From positions 142,608 through 206,607 of the forward strand of contig QANZ01001212.1 in assembly GCA_003254925.1 (NCBI GenBank): a stretch of 64,000 nucleotides of DNA. The letters are read 5' to 3'. Under the pieces are notes generated by a model. It was given only the letters and a program-made list of their open reading frames with translations. It did no database searches and was not told the DNA's origin. Positions within the stretch are counted from its first letter, which is position 1, and every line of letters begins with the position of its first letter. The stretch comes from Chamaecrista fasciculata (lineage: Eukaryota > Streptophyta > Magnoliopsida > Fabales > Fabaceae). The translations under genes were made by a program, and so were the position numbers. This document shows, piece by piece, positions 48,400-60,739 of this stretch.

Positions 48400-48540
48400 A
48401 GGGAAAACAGACTAATTTCGACCTTAAACTTTAGATCAACTTTCAATTTCGTCCCTAATGTTTCACATTTCTGTTAATTTTATCATTTGATCTTACTTTA
48501 GTCAAATATTAATCACAGAATTTACACGACTAATGGTACG
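48400..48540. mobile_element. Half of a MULE-like MITE cut at an N
   Basis: The sequence matches the left arm of the element at 44739-45114 (ACTAATTTCG..., AATTTCGTCCCTAATGTTTCACATTT) and stops at the N at 48541. Only one arm is seen, so it is a truncated copy or an assembly join. Confidence 0.6.
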
Positions 48541-49031
48541 NTATGGGATAGATTTCTATTTTTTTTTTCTTTTTCATAAAAAACGAAATAGAGAGAAAAG
48601 AAACAAATTATGTTACAATGCTCAAACAAAATAAACACTATAAATTTATTCTATGTATAGTAATTGATGGGCTATCCCTAAATGTCTCTTGAGACTATCA
48701 CTTAGAGATCTCATGTCTATGTGTCCTATTTCAATAGTTTTATCATTAGCAAAGCATTACCATCACTTGGGACAATTGTAATAGACTATTCTATATTACT
48801 CATCTATATAATTAGCATAATGTCCTTCCATTTATGAGATATATTCACTAATTCTCAAGCTCTCACTTACTCTCACATCTTAAAACACATTAGTGACTTA
48901 ATTGTTGGAGGCGTTTTACAAGGCCCTCACCCGTCACACATTTTTCATGATTCTTATTATTCATCCGTCTTAATATTACAACTTATTGAGTTCAAGATTT
49001 TATATTATCATCTATTAACTTAATCTATTAT

Positions 49032-49316
49032 TAATAATAAGAGTAAACTAACAATTTGGTCCTTGAAAGATCATTGAGCTGACAACTCGGTCCCTGAAAG
49101 ATTGAAATGTACAATTTAATCCTTGAAAGATCAAAATAGTATATTAATTAGTTCTTTTTATGGACCAAATAGTATACTGTTTTAATCTTTTGGGGACTAA
49201 AAGGTATACCGTTTTGATCTTTTAGGGACTAAATTGTATATTTCAATTTTTCAGGGACTAATTTGTCAGCTCAGTAATCTTTCAAGGACCAAATTATTAG
49301 TTTACTCTAATAATGA
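49032..49316. mobile_element. Foldback element with near-perfect 9-bp target duplication
   Basis: The element 49041-49307 (267 bp) begins GAGTAAACTAACAATTTGG and ends as its inverse AATTATTAGTTTACTC. Flanks TAATAATAA and TAATAATGA agree at 8 of 9. The arms contain GGTCC(T/C)TGAAAGAT blocks, in the style of the other MULE-like MITEs here. Confidence 0.8.
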
Positions 49317-51288
49317 ACAACGTCATCATATACTTTAACATAAGTACTAATTCTTAATAAAAGTAAATCAGGGAGATAATATTAAAAAATTATATTAAAA
49401 TGATTAAATAATAATTTTTTTCTTAAATATATTTGGTGCGGGTGTTGAACAGTTTTGGTATTTCCATGGTGAATAGCTCAACTACAATTAATATAAGCAC
49501 ATTAAATATGTTACGAGTAACTAATTAGTTTGGCAAAAAAAAATGTTACGTGATAGTGATGTTAGTTTATTCTATTGGAATCATTTAGTCCTTTTATTTG
49601 ATCAAACAAATTAAATCGGATAATTAAGGGAATTCATTTAATTATTTAGTTGTCAGTTCAAATATTCAGTCTAACCTTACATATGCTACTGATTATTTTT
49701 TACGAGAATAATTATATTCTTTCTATCTATGTAAATGAAAAAAAAATATTAAACTTTTTGTTTTGATTTAAAAATAAAATCTAAATATGTAACTAGTAAA
49801 TATCACTGAAAGTAAGAGATGGTACAAAAAATATCAACAAAATGATAGATACTTATTTAAATTATTAGATAATACTTACTTCGATACTATTAAAATTATA
49901 TTTATAGAATAAATATTCATCATAAAATCGATTATAATATTTCAATTTGGTTAAAGACTTGAGAATGATTGCCCTAAACATACAAGTAATCAGTTAATAC
50001 AGTATCAATACCATATAAAGATATGATGTATACGTACTTTAAACATGAAAATGATGTTATGGATTTGAACTTGATAACGTATATAAAGAAAATTGTTCAT
50101 GAAGACAAAACTCATTTCAATAATGTTGAAATTTTACAAAAAATATTCTCGTACTATATTGATTAGGAAGTATATAACAATATATAAATGTAAATTTCAA
50201 GTGAAGATATAAAATAGAATAAAACCAAACTTGAAAAAGAAAAAAAAATGAAAGAAATTCGGTGAAAAGAGAATGGGAGTGAAACGAGGGGTATGACGTG
50301 GACGGTAGACAAAAGAGAGACGCGAAAGGGCGGTGGGGCGTGGGACCACACCACGTTAGTGAACTGTGAAAAGTGAAAACTGAGAAGTACAAAGGAAAGG
50401 TGTTGTTCCTCTTTGATATTTACTAGAAAAAAGTGAACCATACTATTAATTTCAAATTGTACGTTGATCTTCTTTTTAAGATATCCATCTCTACATAAGA
50501 GTTATAGTACCTGCAACTTTTTCTTGATTTACAATTTTTTAGTTGTTTTTTTAATTCGATAAGTGAAATCTTCAGTCTCTCTTAAGTTGGATCATAATTT
50601 TGTCTATATATATATATATATATATTTTTTTTTTTCTAATCTATTATTTTTTTTATAAAAAATTTGTTTCAATATTAGATTGATTTAAATATAAACATTT
50701 ATGTTAAAAAAACTTTCAATCTACTATTTATGACATTTACTATAATAATCACACTCTAAAATTAATTGTTGAGGTTGAAGAGTCCAAAATTTATAACCTT
50801 ACACTCAGTAATCTCTATGATGCAAGACTTCTTACATTGCATCCCCCACAAGAGCTGACCTCCCTAGCAGCTACACTCTGTGACGCTTCACTCGAGTTTG
50901 TTGATAAGCCCCTCCACATGTAGCCTTCTTCAATTTGGTCAACATAAAAGCACCATTATAATAAGTATAAACTCTTAAAAGAATCATATCTCAAAACTTA
51001 ACTGTTGACACTAGAGAGCTCAAAGTCTTTTATAAGGTGCATTACACTTAGCAATCTCCGTGATATGAAACTTGTTACATCTATATTTGTGAAAAAACTA
51101 TTTTAAATAAACATTTTGCTGATAATACCAAGATCATTAATGATTTTCATCTTAAAAATATCTCCCACATAAAATAAGTTTTGTTTTAATTTTATTTTAT
51201 TTCCTTAGTCAACAATGTTTACAAATTATTTTTCTTATGTATTATTAAAGAAAAAAAAAGACTTTAAAACTTGAGAAATTAAAATATA
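49317..51288. other. AT-rich spacer, no gene recognised
   Basis: A GC-richer patch at 50260-50355 contains CACGTTAG and ACGTGG motifs and could be a promoter or a gene fragment, but the open frames there (50117-50441, minus) are pyrimidine-biased and show no domain. The rest is spacer. Confidence 0.4.
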
Positions 51289-51437
51289 TCTTATATTATA
51301 TGGCTCCACCCCTCTCTGGTCGTCCACATTTTAAAACTATAGTACAAAATTAATAATAAGAGGAAAATTATTATTTGATCCCTTCTTTTTTACTGAGTTA
51401 ACGATTTAGTCCCTCATTTATTTTACATACCCTCTAG
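51289..51437 (+). mobile_element. Second copy of the small Helitron-like element, hairpin lost
   Basis: 149 bp starting TCTTATATTATATGGCTCCA and ending CCTCTAG before T, about 80% alike to 48165-48344 by eye. The segment with the terminal hairpin is missing, so the copy is probably degraded or a derivative. Confidence 0.55.
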
Positions 51438-53102
51438 TATATATATATATATATGTGGCAATATAAATCATAATTATATTGTTATAATTTATTATCATTG
51501 TTTTCTTAACCCCAAAAATTTTACCTTTTTTTTGGGTAGAATAAAAATTTACCTCTTCAAAATCTATCTTTTACACTGATGGAGAAGGAAGGAGCAAGTG
51601 GGTACTTTTGATGAAACTTGAACGTCGGTTGGGGAAGGCCCATTTGTATGTTATTTCTCTTTCATGCATTTCAGTCTCTTACCTTCATTTCGGTTAACAC
51701 CACAACACCACATGCCATTTTCGTCTTTGAAAATAAAAATTTAAAAAAATGGAAATGAAAAAAAAATATTTTTGTGATTTTGCAAGTGATTAAGTTTTAA
51801 CAGCCATGAATCAAGATAAAATGAAAAAAAAAACAATTTTTTTAGAAAGTAATTATTTTTAGTAGGGAGAAGTGAAAACAAAAGGCTTAAAATAGACCAA
51901 AAGAAGTGGAGACTTACTAAAAGGAGATGAAGTGGTTAAAAAAAAGGATAAAACGGATATTGAAAAGGTGTAAAATGAAACGATAAAGGATGAAACAGAG
52001 TGACACAATCCTTCAGTTCCCTAATCTCATTTTGATGTGGACTCATAATTAGTGATATCCATACCATCATAATTCAAATAAATCCTTGAAGAAGTACTAA
52101 TTAACAAGATAATAATTTAATATTTTATTAGGTAAAATAAACAAAACAAACATGAGATTTGTTCAGTGTCCGATCTCCGATGGACCTAATTTATAAGAGA
52201 CAAAGGGCATTTTGAATACCCACTTATAACTAATTTCCTGATGCATGCTTAATTTAATGCTTAAATATTAATTTAACCTTCCATTGAAAATTGAATTGGA
52301 CAACTCTCTGGTCCACCCTATCTAAAATTATGTACTTCTTTCCCTTATCATCTTCAAATCTCTACCACCAATCAATCTCTTCTTTCTGAAGATTCATTGA
52401 AGCATGTCATTAAATTATATATTGGTGGATTGTATTAATTCTGTTTAGTTAGTACCTTCGTTACATTAATGATGGAATAACAATGTTATCTAGAAAAGGC
52501 GCCTACACTCACGCAAACACACACAGCAAGGCAAGAATACTTATAGCCACACATGAAAATATAAGGATATGTTTAAATTCAATTCCAACTAAACTAAAAC
52601 TAATTGACCTAATCGGAACAGACAACAATCAATCAAAACCAAAAGTTTCAATTAATTAGAATTGTTTAATTAGCTAATTAGAATGACTGGATAATAATTT
52701 ATGAAATTCGATTAAGTTGGTTTAATTATTGTATAGTATTATCATTGGGAAAGCTTTACTTTCATTGTGATCCTATTTACTTGAATGAGAATATTTTTTG
52801 TCTAGACTTATTAAACGAATAGGCGAAGAACAACCAATTCACCATATAGTTTATAAAAAAAAAGTATTTTTTTCCTCACAAAAATTAAATTAAATTAGTA
52901 TTAGTTGGGTTGGTCAGTTCTCTTTTGATTAAATTAATTAAATATTTTTTTTTATGTCAATTAGATCGATCATATACAGTTATGGAACAAAAGATTTAAA
53001 TGAAATAGAACTGAACTAATAATAGAGATGCTCATGGATAGAATATGAGTAAAGTATTATCTAATATCTAATCTAATCTAATAGATTCTACATTTTTGGC
53101 TT
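51438..53102. other. Spacer, no gene seen
   Basis: AT-rich DNA without exon-like stretches or clear repeats. Confidence 0.45.
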
Positions 53103-53936
53103 TTGCTCCTCACACGTGTCAGCATTCTGTTAGGCGTTGCAAGCTACTCGCCATTTCCTCCCTTCCAATTTCACTCGCTTTTCTTCTCCAATAACAATGG
53201 CCAGTTGCTTTCAAATTTCAAATTTCAAATTCGCTTTTCTTCTCCACCACAAATTCTTTTCTTCAATTCACGTTTCACCCCATTCTCCAATTCAAATTTC
53301 AAATACCCATTTCATCATCCTCACATACCCATTCTCTTCCCCACCTGCTTCATCATTTGGCCACTCTGAAGAAAAATTTCTCTTCCTCTTCGCCACATCC
53401 AACGCTCTTCTCATCTCAACGTTGCGATTCACCTCAAATTTCCAGAGTTCCGGTCATCTTTGTCTTCGATTCCAGCCGCCGTCGCATGTTTGCCGTCGCT
53501 ATTCGCCTATGCATTCGCCGTGATTCACTGCATTTCCGAGCCCTAGGTGTGTTTTTCCTCTTTTCTCCCTAAACCCTAAGGCCACAAAACCCCGTTGCGT
53601 GCTGCCGGAGAATGCTAACACCGATGCCATTTCCGCCGTCTGAATAGACGGCCTGCTCACTGTCACCGTTCAGAAATTTCCTCCGCCGTCTGGGTTTCAG
53701 GTTGGCTTTGCATCATCTGAGTTTTGGGTTTACATCCTTCGAATCTCTCTACATTCAAAAAACGGAGAATGGGTTTCACCTGCGACTTCTACAATGCCAA
53801 CGTTGAAATTGGTGGATTTTCGGGTGAGTTTGAGACTTTTCTGCGTTTTCAATTTAGTCCCTGCTCATCTATTTCGTTTTTCATTTCCTTTGCATTTTCG
53901 GCCCATTTTTTGAAGAATGCATGGCCTAAGGACTAA
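53103..53936 (+). other. Exon-like region of unknown function
   Basis: A GC-richer, CT-rich stretch with several overlapping open frames (about 53137-53523, 53357-53572, 53724-53936). One reads MGFTCDFYNANVEIGGFSG from ATG 53769, followed by a GTGAGT donor at 53824. Another opens MASCFQISNFKF at 53197. I recognise no domain. It may be the 5' part of a gene or transcribed fragment that continues into the exon-like pieces downstream, but the phases I tried do not connect into one frame. Confidence 0.3.
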
Positions 53937-54182
53937 ACTGGAAGTTTGGGGAGAATTTTGTAACATTTTGCAAAGTTATTTTGAGAGTTAAGGACCTAAA
54001 TGAAGAATATATAATGATTCTAGGACTAAACCATAATTTAAATGAGGACTGAACTGTGATTCTGAACTGATGTCTTCTATATGCTATAGCTGGCATTAGA
54101 TGAGGGACAATTAGAAAATTGTTTTTTGCGTGGAAGCACAATTTGAGGAAAAAAAAGATACATTCTGTTCTGGAAAAGTATT

Positions 54183-54600
54183 AAGCTGTATACATTCTAT
54201 ATATGTTTTTTATATTATCTAGATTTGTGTACATTCTATATATGTTTTTTAAGCTGTATACATTCTATATATGTTTTTTATATTATCTAGATTTGTGTAC
54301 ATTCTATATATGTTTTTTACTTTCCTGACTTTCCTCATCAGTGTTTGATTCTTTTGTCTATCATCATTGTATGTGTTATGAACATCTTGAAATGGGATCT
54401 TTGCAGATTGAATGGAGCATCAGAGGTGGCTCCTTAAGAAATATTGATTCTGCTCGTGTATCAGTTCCTACCACTTTAAAGTATGATGATTCTAAGAAAT
54501 GGTTGGTACTTTTCTTCTCCTTCTTAAGCTGTATACATTCTATATATGTTTTTTATATTATCTGGAAAAGTATTAAGCTGTATACATCATGGAAAAGTAT
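54183..54600. repeat. 68-bp tandem repeats and partial copies
   Basis: 54183-54250 and 54251-54318 are near-identical 68-bp units (AAGCTGTATACATTCTATAT start). A partial third copy lies at 54526-54562 beyond an exon-like segment and a short fourth near 54573. Confidence 0.85.
54407..54505 (+). pseudogene. Exon-like fragment, family not recognised
   Basis: The open segment reads IEWSIRGGSLRNIDSARVSV and on to KYDDSKKW after an acceptor-like TTTGCAG, ending at a possible donor near 54501-54507. Codon-like composition and lack of stops suggest a former exon. I cannot assign it a family, and its phase does not fit the next pieces. Confidence 0.35.
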
Positions 54601-54741
54601 TAGGTGAAATTTTTAATTAAATGATATAGAAGTGAAAGTATCTTTCATTTACTGTCAAATTCATATAAAATTACATATATCTTTCCATGATGTCTTTTTT
54701 TTTAACCGCTCCTTACAAATGTTAATTTGCTTACTGTGTAG

Positions 54742-54814
54742 ATTTTCTATAAATCTAATTCCACAAAGCTGTCCCGCATATTTGGCATGACTGCTTCTCC
54801 AGTTGTAGGAAAAG
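54742..54814 (+). pseudogene. Dicer-like helicase exon fragment
   Basis: A 73-nt open segment between acceptor-like GTGTAG and a GTGAGG donor reads FYKSNSTKLSRIFGMTASPV followed by VGK. RIFGMTASP is the DExD/H-box motif III region of plant Dicer-like RNases (DCL2/DCL4 type). Neighbouring exons of a Dicer gene (helicase motif II DECHH, PAZ, RNase III) are not found in the window, so it is an isolated fragment or a relic. It carries no function I can defend. Confidence 0.55.
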
Positions 54815-55359
54815 GTGAGGCATGTACATTTGCTCAAAGATATGGTCATTAAGTTGACTTCATAAAATCCTTTAGAACTCATTAGTGCTTTCAGTTTAAA
54901 ACATATTATGTCTCTTCCAAGGCATGTTACTGAAGTAATATTTGATGAGAATTTACTATATCCACAAGGTTCATGTAAAAAAATTGATGGTAAAGAAATT
55001 TGCCATGTGATTGGTGATAGTGAATGTGAAATAATGGAGAGTAAGAATCTACAATGCAGGGAATTTATATGTTTTTAAGTTATGTTGCTCTTAGCAGTCA
55101 TTGTTGATAGCAGCAAACCAATGGAGAGTAGAATTGATAGAGAAACCACCAAAATGCTGAATGAGAAAATGCAGTTTATAAGTGGAGTTCATAAATGATA
55201 TGATAGGCTGAGTTCATAAAAGGGAATATTTATAATGGTACCTGTTGTCTCACTGATCCTTCTGTCTTTAGATGTTAACTGATGTATATAAGTTTAATAT
55301 GTTTCACAGATGAATTTTTTTTTCCTGCTATTCATTTGTTCTTTTGTGTTGTATGTCAG

Positions 55360-55459
55360 CTATAGAATTTTACTGCTCGGTTAACAAAGTTAAAGGAGTA
55401 GATGGGAAAGATCGTGTGGTAGTAGTATTTGATGGGAAATATTTGCCATATACGGAGCA
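55360..55459 (+). pseudogene. Exon-like fragment, family not recognised
   Basis: An open stretch after a TGTCAG acceptor reads [20 protein letters not shown] and on to [11 protein letters not shown], then a GTCAG-type donor. It looks coding but I do not know the family. A second open stretch at about 54930-55050 reads FDENLLYPQGSCKKIDGKE and may belong with it. Confidence 0.35.
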
Positions 55460-56763
55460 GGTCAGTTACTTCGTATTCCTTTTCTCCTGACAGATTTTTT
55501 GGCTGAGAATAAAGATCTATTGAATGAATGATAAAATAGTTTGAAACGTGATAAATTAGGCAACACTCTGTAGCTGATGCACAAAACTGAAATAGTTATG
55601 CGGTCGTACTGATTGAAACCAAAACATGGCAAGTTTTTCAGTACAATAACATTCTTTGAAACCAAACATGCCAAGTTTCATATTTTTGAGATGATACAAC
55701 TGAAGCCAGTATTAGATTTGCAGATTTCTGTGGAACACTGACACTAGCACAGTGCTATAACATGAACAAGCCTCATATTTATAATATCTTAATTTGGCTT
55801 CACTTTCTATTTTATTTCATGATTTACTATTGATCCTCACACTTATTGAAACCAGAAGCTGCATAAGAACATCAAATGTGCAGTTTCTTTCTTTCCACTC
55901 ACCTATTGGAAAACTGTTTCAGGGTTTCAGCTATTAGGCTTGCATCAGTTAAATAATCAAGTTATTTCTGAGTCTAATTTATGCAATATATTTTAATGTC
56001 CTTTACCTATATATGTTTGATTTATTTTTGGACTTTCCTGATGTGGACAAAAATCAGAGAGATGTGGTCTGAAAGAGAGAAGATAGTTTTGAGATTAGCA
56101 GCCCCATACAAAAGTCTGGGCGAAATTTCTGTATTTTATTTAGAAATTGTTGAACTAGCTTAATAGCTCTTAGACTTTCAGGTGTAAGATTTGGAATTCG
56201 ACTGAAAGCTGATAGTAGATGCAGTATAAAATACACTTGAGTTGCCAAAGTCAACCTAGATAGTGAGAAATTACGTTATTGTTTATTTAGGTTGCTCTTT
56301 TCTGTTTTCGTTCACATTGTTTAAAGCAATTTCGTTGGTTTTTTGGTTGATCTTATTAAGATGGTTGAGCCTATAATATATGCCTCTTCAAAAGAAATTG
56401 GATTTAATGAATGCTTTTTAGCAAAGTGTGGCTCCTGGCTGAATTGGCATTGTGTTTATGAAATTTTGGGTCGGAGAAATTTGGGTTTCGTTTGCATATA
56501 TATATATATATATATCTGTCATCTGATATTACATATTACATATTACATCTATATATTAAGTATTACACCTATATATATATATCTCCATCTGATATTACAT
56601 ATTACACCTTCCTCTTTTTATGTTGTCTTCTTTCAGATAGTCATATTTTTTTGTTTGATGAGGAAATTGTTGGTGGACTTGAGCATATGCTGCTACAACT
56701 TCCACTAAACTACAAATAGAATCATTTTGTTTCTTGAATCCGCTTCTGTCTACTGCTCTTTAG

Positions 56764-56890
56764 GTAATTTCTGTTACCCTGCCTATTTTTTTTTTAGAGA
56801 ATTCCTATTGAGAAAACATATGTAAATTTAGANACCCTGCCTATTTTTTTTTAGAGAATTCCTATTGAGAAAACATATGTAAATTTAGAA
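56764..56890. repeat. Direct duplication meeting at a single N
   Basis: The sequence ACCCTGCCTATTTTTTTT...AAATTTAGA occurs twice, just before and after the N at 56833. Such a copy around an N is best explained as an assembly join artefact rather than biology. Confidence 0.8.
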
Positions 56891-57153
56891 CATCAATATC
56901 TCAGATCGCAGCAAAATTCCACCTGATGATTTGCACCACTAAAATCATCTAAAGCTATTGGAATAAAGCATAAAGAGTTGCACGCCGGCCATCACTAAAT
57001 CAAACTGGAAAATTAAAGTGTCATAAATCATAATGCACATTCATACACATGCATGACATATATATATATATATATATATAACATCAGCATATTCATATAT
57101 GCAGAATGATTTCTTACCAGAATTATCCCACTAAAATCAAAATATTGATATTT

Positions 57154-59102
57154 GTTTGTGTAAAGATTTGATCTTATTATTTAAGATTTGGGATATCTTA
57201 TGTAATCTTTGAGTGACTTGTATTTTAATTAGTTACCATATATTTTGGGATAGAATCCTTGATGACTAAGGAATTAGGGACTTGGGCCTATTGGGCTTAG
57301 GTTAAGTAATCCTTGTGTATCTAGGGTTTGGGATGCCTATAAATAGACTAGTAGCTAATGGTAGAAGCATGACTTGAGAGGTAGACTAGTTCATCAGGTT
57401 ATTGTATTCCCACATTCCATATAGTGAAATCCTTTGTTCTTGGCTGGATGTAGGTCACACTGACCGAACCAGGGTAAATTGTCTTGTGTTCCTCTATTAT
57501 TCTCTTTATTCCGCATTATCATACTTGTTTAGATCTGTGAATGTTTGTTGAGAGATACTCTGAACGGAGAAGAACGGATTCAAGAACAGAGGTTTGTTTG
57601 CTCGCACACGCACACAGAATCGACGGCAGGGGTTGTTCTTTGAACGGAGAAGACGCACAGGTGGCCTCGTCGCCGGCAGGTTGGACAGATCTGGTCGGTG
57701 GTTTGGCGGTGGCCGGAGTTGCTGGGTTTTCTGGGTTCGACGAGGAGACGAGTTTTGCTTCGAAATCAGGTGGTCCTCGGCATCGACGGACGGTGGTGAT
57801 TTTCTGGCAGAGGACGTCGTCAGTTTCTGTGGTCGACGGTGGTGCGTTCTTAAGAAATCAGAGGTGGTTTGCGTGACAGGGTGCGTTCGTGTGCTGGTCT
57901 CTTTTTCGGTCGACGGTGGTGCGTTTAGGTACTACGTTTTCGTGAACAGTGGTGGTTCGTGACGGTTCGTCGGCGGTGGTATTTCACGGAGGTTCGTTGC
58001 TGCATTTTCATCGAACGGTGGAGGTGTTCCGCCGTGGTTTGTGTCGATCTTGCAAACGGTAGTGTTTTGCGGAGGGGATTTGACGGTACGGTGTTAATTG
58101 CGCGGTGGTTCGTGAGGAGTTTTTGATCGGTTGCGTTCTTGGTTTGTTCATAGATCGGGTTCGATGAGTTCGACGACAAAGTATGAGGTAGAGAAGTTAG
58201 ATGGAGGAAATTATAGTCTTTGGAAGATAAGAATGCAATCGACATTGGTTCTTCAGGACTTATGGCAGGCAATAGAAGAAAAATTTGCCGATTCGGTGAC
58301 GGAAGAACAGTGGAAGGCACTTGAGAAGAAGGCGTTGAGTGCGATAATCATGAGTGTTATGGATGTCATGGTAAAGGGTAAGACGAAGGTTGGTTTAACC
58401 TTTGACAGGGCTAGCTTGGGGAGACCGCCGTCAGGGCGATCGGTAGTTGGCATGGGCAGTACCAGGTGATACCAGGATGCTCGGGGGCGAGCGGCAAGGC
58501 AAGGAAATGTTCGTGTTAAAGAAGGGACTTCAAGTCAAAGGAAAGATTTGTAGTCTTCTAGGTGACTTGTACGGGAATTCAAGTCAAGGGGAAGATTTGT
58601 AAAGATTGTAATCTTATAGTTAAGATTTGAGATATCTTATGTAATCTTTTAAGGTGACTTGTATTCAGTTAGTTGCTAATTATTGGGGATATGCATATCT
58701 TAGTGGTTAAGGATTTAAGTAATTGGGCCTATTATCCTAATGGGCCTAGGTTCAGTAATCCTTATAGGACTAGGGTTTGAGATGCTTATAAATAGTTAGC
58801 TAGGATTGATGAAAGTAGTACATCACAAGATATCTCAGGAGAGACTCTTAGGGATACTCAATTAGAGTTGATAGAGTAGAGATATGGGTGAGGGAAGACT
58901 TGAGAGGCGATTCATTCATCAGGTTATTGTATTCTCATATTTTTTATAGTGAAGTTCCTTGTTCTTAGCTGGATGTAGGTCACACTGACCGAACCAGGGT
59001 AAATTGTCTTGTGTTCCTCTATTATTCTCTTTATTCCGCATTATCATACTTGTTTAGATCTGTGAATGTTTGTTGAGAGATACTCTGAATCCTAACAGTT
59101 TG
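57154..59102 (+). mobile_element. Decayed copia-type LTR retrotransposon with 5-bp target duplication
   Basis: The 5' LTR begins TGTAAAGATTTGATC at 57159 and the 3' LTR spans 58598-59097 (TGTAAAGATTGTAATC...TCCTAACA). The target duplication GTTTG is at 57154-57158 and 59098-59102. A purine-rich tract (AAGTCAAGGGGAAGATT) precedes the 3' LTR. The 5' LTR is shorter (about 404 against 500 bp), and its last bases and the primer-binding site were lost in a deletion near 57562, where GAACGGAGAAG recurs at 57638. Only the start of gag survives; protease, integrase and reverse transcriptase are gone, so it is non-autonomous. Confidence 0.85.
58164..58469 (+). pseudogene. Truncated copia gag (N-terminal part)
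   Basis: ATG 58164 opens MSSTTKYEVEKLDGGNYSLW, then KIRMQSTLVLQDLWQAIEE, the start of the copia gag (UBN2-type) domain: the LDGxNYxxWK motif followed by an LxxxDLWxAIE helix. Similarity stops near SVMDVMVKGKTK, after which the frame reads unrelated residues to the stop at 58469. Expected gag continuation, the zinc knuckle and pol are absent. This is a broken remnant and is not expected to be functional. Confidence 0.75.
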
Positions 59103-60739
59103 TGTATGTAAATTTAATTTGGTCAATACCTGTCAAAACAAGCTTTAAAATTCTCATAATTATTACGTTCATCTCTCAAGAAGAAAACAGTTTGAATGTA
59201 AATTTAATGAAGTGGAGACAGACTATCTTCAAAAATGCACGACAACCATGAAGCATCTCACTGAATGAAACCATATGGTAATTGGATATAAGTTTGATCT
59301 TATGTGTTTGTTGATTAATTGCAGGGCTAATTAGAAATTCAATTTGAAATTTCTCTTATACATCTAATGTTGCTTTCATTTGTGGAGGGTATGTGTATCT
59401 AATTATATATACCAATATTATCATTTATATATATATATGCATATTTTTTTCCTACAACAATTGAGCTTAATTGGAATTTGGTGGGTTTAGTTTCAGATTT
59501 CAAATCCCGTGTTTTTTTTTGCCAAATCAAATCCTCATATATATATATATATGCATATTTATTTCAATTATTATACTGTTTTAGGCCAAGCTTGAAATCC
59601 TGAGTTAAAAAAAAAAGGAAAAGATGATTGCTTATTGTAGATGGAAATAAATAAAAACTCCATATAATATTACCCTGCTGAAAATAGAAATGTTTTTCCA
59701 TTATTGAGATGTCCATGAACCACAAGATTTTGATAATAGCATAGTCAACATTGGATGGAAATAAATCAAGTATAAAAGAGAATGATTTTTCTCACCACAT
59801 GAATAGGCCCAAAAATGGTAATCTCTATTAAATAGGTCTAAATAAATTGGTTGTTCAATCAACCAATGTTTATATATAAAATAGGAAAAAACGAAGAGTT
59901 TTGGTAGATTCTAAAGGTTCACATTCACATGCAATTGCACAAATACAACTGTCATTCATTTGAAATTAAATCCCTTGGCCTTATCTCACAATAATGATGT
60001 GTGAAGAGTGACATGAACAATTTCTGGAGAAACAATGCCTAAAAAGGGGAGAAGTGGAAAGGAGAGAAGGTTTAGAAACTTAGCCTGCAAGCCTTCAAAC
60101 ATTCTGATTTTTTTTAAGAAAAAATTTAAGTTTCTAACCCTACTAATCTGAAGATACCACTGAATGTGAGCTAAAGAAAATGGTACAAATCTTGCACAGA
60201 GTAAAGTCCAACCTTATGATTCCTTTGCACTAAATGAACTTCCTCAACTTGCCTTTGGCTGTTGAACAAGCCCATTCCAGTTGAGTGAAAAATTCTATTG
60301 GAAGCAAACTCTAATATTCTGCTATAGTTGGGTTTCTACTTCAACTGATGTCAGAAACAAGTGATCAATTACTTATAAATTATAATAATATCATAACCAC
60401 CCTGAACAGATGGACCAGATACTTGCTGCATACAGATATTTTCCTGGATTTGAAATACTTTCTCTTCTGTTAGTGAAGATCATGTCTTGAATTTTTAATT
60501 TGATCTTGCTTTCTTAATCAGTTTCATATCCCGCCTTACTAATCAGTAGGGGGCTATACTTATCTTGAGGTTTAATGTTGGCCTTTATTTGCATGTTTTC
60601 TTGGATGAATCTATTGCTTTGAATGTTACTTTTCTTGGATGAATCTATTTCTTCTAAATAAAGCCTTACTGTCATTGGAAGAAAATATCTGTATATAAAA
60701 TTTTTTTCCCTTCATAGATGTATGATTAAACAAAATGTA
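59103..60739. other. Spacer with AT microsatellites, no gene seen
   Basis: AT-rich DNA between the copia element and the exon-like segment at 60.7 kb. I see no splice-bounded open frames of note. Confidence 0.4.

Noticed and set aside
50117..50441. Minus-strand open frames near 50.3 kb
   Set aside because: Very Phe/Ser-rich, overlapping in two frames, no family; probably spacer or promoter DNA.
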